Of a stretch of 34,328 bases of DNA, positions 32,598 to 34,328 are shown in pieces. How positions within the stretch are numbered: position 1 is the stretch's first letter; every line of letters starts with the position of its first letter. Origin of the DNA: Candidatus Poseidoniaceae archaeon (GTDB lineage: Archaea; Thermoplasmatota; Poseidoniia; Poseidoniales; Poseidoniaceae). The notes beneath the pieces are model-generated. The model was not told the origin of the DNA. It ran no database searches and saw only the letters and a program-made list of their open reading frames with translations. The translations under genes and the position numbers were made by a program. The DNA is taken from contig CALKGM010000011.1 of assembly GCA_938084675.1 (NCBI GenBank), positions 1 through 34,328 on the forward strand. The letters run 5' to 3'.

Positions 32598-33320
32598 CTA
32601 CGACCAGGTGGCCTCTTGGGTAAAATGTTGGTTGATAATTTTTTGACATTGTTTGGATAAAACCGTGGACTGCCCAACGCGTTCACCATCAATTGAGTCC
32701 ACTCGGCAAGCACCCAGGCCAGACCCTACAACCACCAGTTCATGGCATCGGGCAACGAGACGTTCATTCAAGCGGCCCCGAACTACTGGTAGTCCAAAAT
32801 CAGGGAGTTTTGCTTCAAGAAGCGAAGAAGTGATTCCATCCACACCTCCATCTTCGTCAGTAGGTATCCAAACCGTTCCGTCTTCATCAAGCAGCATCGG
32901 CGTACCTCGGTCAGCATCAACCAGTGCGTGTTCATGAACGAAAAGAGCAACATCACAACCGGCTTTTTCTGCTCTCACTCGGGCTTCGTTGTACGGCGTC
33001 CAATCTCCGTGCTTACAGCCGTTTGTCTTTGGATTCCACCGTGGGGCGGGAACCGATATCGCGTCCAATGACTCGTTACGGACGGTGAACGGTCGGTGCT
33101 GAACCTTCCAGCCTTGTTCGGCTGAATAGGACAGTCGAACGAGTCCCATTTCACTGACCTCAACGTCCATTGAAGGAAATGTGTCGGGAAGTGAAATTCT
33201 CAACCTTTTAGCATGGTCTTTCATCCGTATCAAATGCGCCGGGCCATCAGCGATTTGTCCCTTTGAGTTGACTACAGCGGTGGTAAAGACCTCGTCTCGG
33301 GGCCCACTCGTTTGACTCAT
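32598..33320 (-). CDS. pabC: Aminodeoxychorismate lyase (PabC), class IV aminotransferase fold
   Basis: This 240-residue PLP enzyme would split aminodeoxychorismate into p-aminobenzoate and pyruvate. The class IV aminotransferase features are an early Arg region with HAKRLRISLP, the probable Schiff-base lysine K103 in CKHGDWTPYNEAR, AGCDVALFVHE, TVWIPTDEDGGVDGITSSLL and the closing VGSGLGACRVDSIDG. It is about 30 residues shorter than bacterial PabC and its lysine lies early, with a reduced N-terminal lobe. ATG 33320 follows GAGGCGAGGG by two to three bases and the upstream gene stop by nine. Position between a surface protein and the PabBA fusion, with the fusion immediately downstream, supports the assignment over branched-chain or D-amino acid aminotransferase. 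Confidence 0.85.
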   Translation of the reverse strand: MSQTSGPRDEVFTTAVVNSKGQIADGPAHLIRMKDHAKRLRISLPDTFPSMDVEVSEMGLVRLSYSAEQGWKVQHRPFTVRNESLDAISVPAPRWNPKTNGCKHGDWTPYNEARVRAEKAGCDVALFVHEHALVDADRGTPMLLDEDGTVWIPTDEDGGVDGITSSLLEAKLPDFGLPVVRGRLNERLVARCHELVVVGSGLGACRVDSIDGERVGQSTVLSKQCQKIINQHFTQEATWS

Positions 33321-33329
33321 TCCCTCGCC

Positions 33330-34328
33330 TCAGAGAAGATCATCAAGGAACGATGTGTCAATTTGCGGCGAAGGTGGTGGAGTTTGCGCACCCAAGAGGT
33401 CATTCACAACATCCGCACGAACTTGCGGCTGCAATACCGGCTGGGCTGGTTGATATTCTGTCCGACCATAATTGGCTGATTGGATTTGGTTTGCGGCGGC
33501 GTAGATGTCTGTCGCTTGTTGTTGAGAAACACCTTGCGGTGGAGCAGGCGGAGGGGATGCAGGAGGGGCCTGGCCGGGAGCATCTCCCCAACCTTGGTCT
33601 TGGATGCCCCACGTTGCTTCTTGTAGTTCCCAATTCTTTGAGCGGCGATTACTGCCTCCTCTCGAGCGGACAACAAGTACGGCCAAGAGCACCACGATGA
33701 TGAGCATACCAGCGGCAATCAAATTCGGACCAGTAAGAAGTGATTCAAGCGACAATTGTCCAGAATCATCTCCATCTACAGGTGCTTTTCCGTCATCTCC
33801 GAATGCATTCAGTTTGACCGAGGTGACGGTCTCCTTACTGAGGCTTTCATCATACGGAGTTACAGCGACATACCATGCACTTCCGTTGTCAAGCTCTTCA
33901 AACAGGCTTGGCGTAATCAGGAACGAATTGGATGCTTTGACATCACCAACCATTGTTGCATCTGTAATGTCTTCAAAGGCGGAATCAGAGATGTAGACAT
34001 GGTATCCACGAACTTGCGCATCGGTGGAGTGGTCCCATTCAACGAAGATATTGGTCTCCATATCCCACGTGGCGGTTACGGATTCAATGTCTGGGAGATA
34101 GTTTCCAGGATCTGTGACTCCGTCGTCAATAGATTGTGCTTTGACCACGGTGAGGTCAGTTGTATGTGCATTGCCCGAGGTATCAACAGCCACGACAGCG
34201 ACCCAGATATCTTGGCCAGGTATGACAGGAGTGTCTCCAGCAACGATATCAATGGTGAGTGGAAGTGAAGGATTTCGGTCCAAGGATGCAATGGGTGTCA
34301 AGGCTTGGCCGTTTGGATTTGCAGCATT
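33330..34328 (-). CDS. Surface protein with fibronectin III-like domain and cytoplasmic Pro/Gln-rich tail (5' end outside window)
   Basis: The frame is open to the window's right edge, so the N-terminal part is missing; the visible 332 codons are the C-terminal end. A fibronectin type III-like domain is recognisable around TATWDMETNIFVEWDHST through GYHVYISDSAF to SAWYVAVTPYDESL. A preceding segment (DIWVAVVAVDTSGNAHTTDL) looks like another Ig-like repeat. A single membrane helix follows, NLIAAGMLIIVVLLAVLVVR, with basic residues after it, so the repeats face outside. The ~100-residue cytoplasmic tail is rich in Pro, Gln and Ala, contains QDQGWGDAPGQAPP, and ends in SFLDDLL. It is the first gene in the pabC-pabBA transcript as seen here. 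Adhesion or envelope structure is a guess. Confidence 0.78.
   Translation of the reverse strand, partial: NAANPNGQALTPIASLDRNPSLPLTIDIVAGDTPVIPGQDIWVAVVAVDTSGNAHTTDLTVVKAQSIDDGVTDPGNYLPDIESVTATWDMETNIFVEWDHSTDAQVRGYHVYISDSAFEDITDATMVGDVKASNSFLITPSLFEELDNGSAWYVAVTPYDESLSKETVTSVKLNAFGDDGKAPVDGDDSGQLSLESLLTGPNLIAAGMLIIVVLLAVLVVRSRGGSNRRSKNWELQEATWGIQDQGWGDAPGQAPPASPPPAPPQGVSQQQATDIYAAANQIQSANYGRTEYQPAQPVLQPQVRADVVNDLLGAQTPPPSPQIDTSFLDDLL

Noticed and set aside
33756-34268. 170-codon plus-strand frame at the right edge
   Set aside because: It is a shadow of the surface protein on the opposite strand, whose domain, membrane helix and tail are coherent.
1-34328. CRISPR array, insertion sequence or prophage
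   Set aside because: No regularly spaced direct repeats, transposase, integrase or phage structural gene was seen; the AddB Fe-S nuclease resembles Cas4 only at domain level.

Overview
The window looks like a chromosomal segment of a marine planktonic euryarchaeon, most likely Marine Group II / Candidatus Poseidoniales or a close relative. This is inferred from gene content, since no rRNA is present. Archaeal markers are an MCM helicase end, GatE (archaeal tRNA-dependent amidotransferase), a TFB-type transcription factor, Pth2-type peptidyl-tRNA hydrolases, a RaSEA-like archaeosine radical SAM enzyme, and TATA boxes of archaeal type. Genes are densely packed, often overlap or lie a few bases apart, and many are preceded by GGAG/GGTGA-like ribosome binding sites. 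I see no rRNA, tRNA, CRISPR array, insertion sequence or prophage.

Layout. 1-7046 (+): 3' end of mcm, gatE, a secreted beta-propeller protein with a DUF4430-like C-terminal domain, an ECF-transporter substrate component, two tandem Pth2-family genes, and a threonine aldolase. 7085-9457 (+): a 790-residue protein I do not recognise. 9420-11544 (-): a divergent TFB followed by a secreted thioredoxin-fold protein. 11545-11885 is the only gene-free stretch above 300 bases and carries the TFB promoter(s). 11886-20560 (+): two very large coupled genes forming an AddAB/RecBCD-like helicase-nuclease. 20538-21224 (-): a SAM methyltransferase. 21245-22207 (+): prolyl iminopeptidase. 22310-25022 (+): coiled-coil protein, phosphatidyl/archaetidylserine decarboxylase and a membrane-anchored alpha/beta hydrolase. 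25057-26223 (+): RaSEA-like enzyme. 26333-28614 (+): a small membrane protein plus a 13-helix membrane protein that resembles heme-copper oxidase subunit I without its metal ligands and ends in two EF-hands. 28633-29919 (+): YchF/OLA1-type GTPase. 29921-34328 (-): a surface protein (cut by the window edge), pabC, a pabB-pabA fusion and a zinc-ribbon membrane protein.

How the genes work together. The propeller-DUF4430 gene and the ECF S component form a likely vitamin uptake pair, with cobalamin as the best guess. The AddB-like and AddA-like proteins would act as one DNA-end processing complex, which is unusual for an archaeon, where HerA-NurA and Mre11-Rad50 normally do this. PabC and PabBA together would make p-aminobenzoate from chorismate for folate or pterin synthesis. 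The most intriguing unexplained unit is the operon at 26272-28614: a perfect dyad near a possible transcription start, a two-helix small protein, and a ligand-less oxidase-like membrane protein with calcium-binding motifs.
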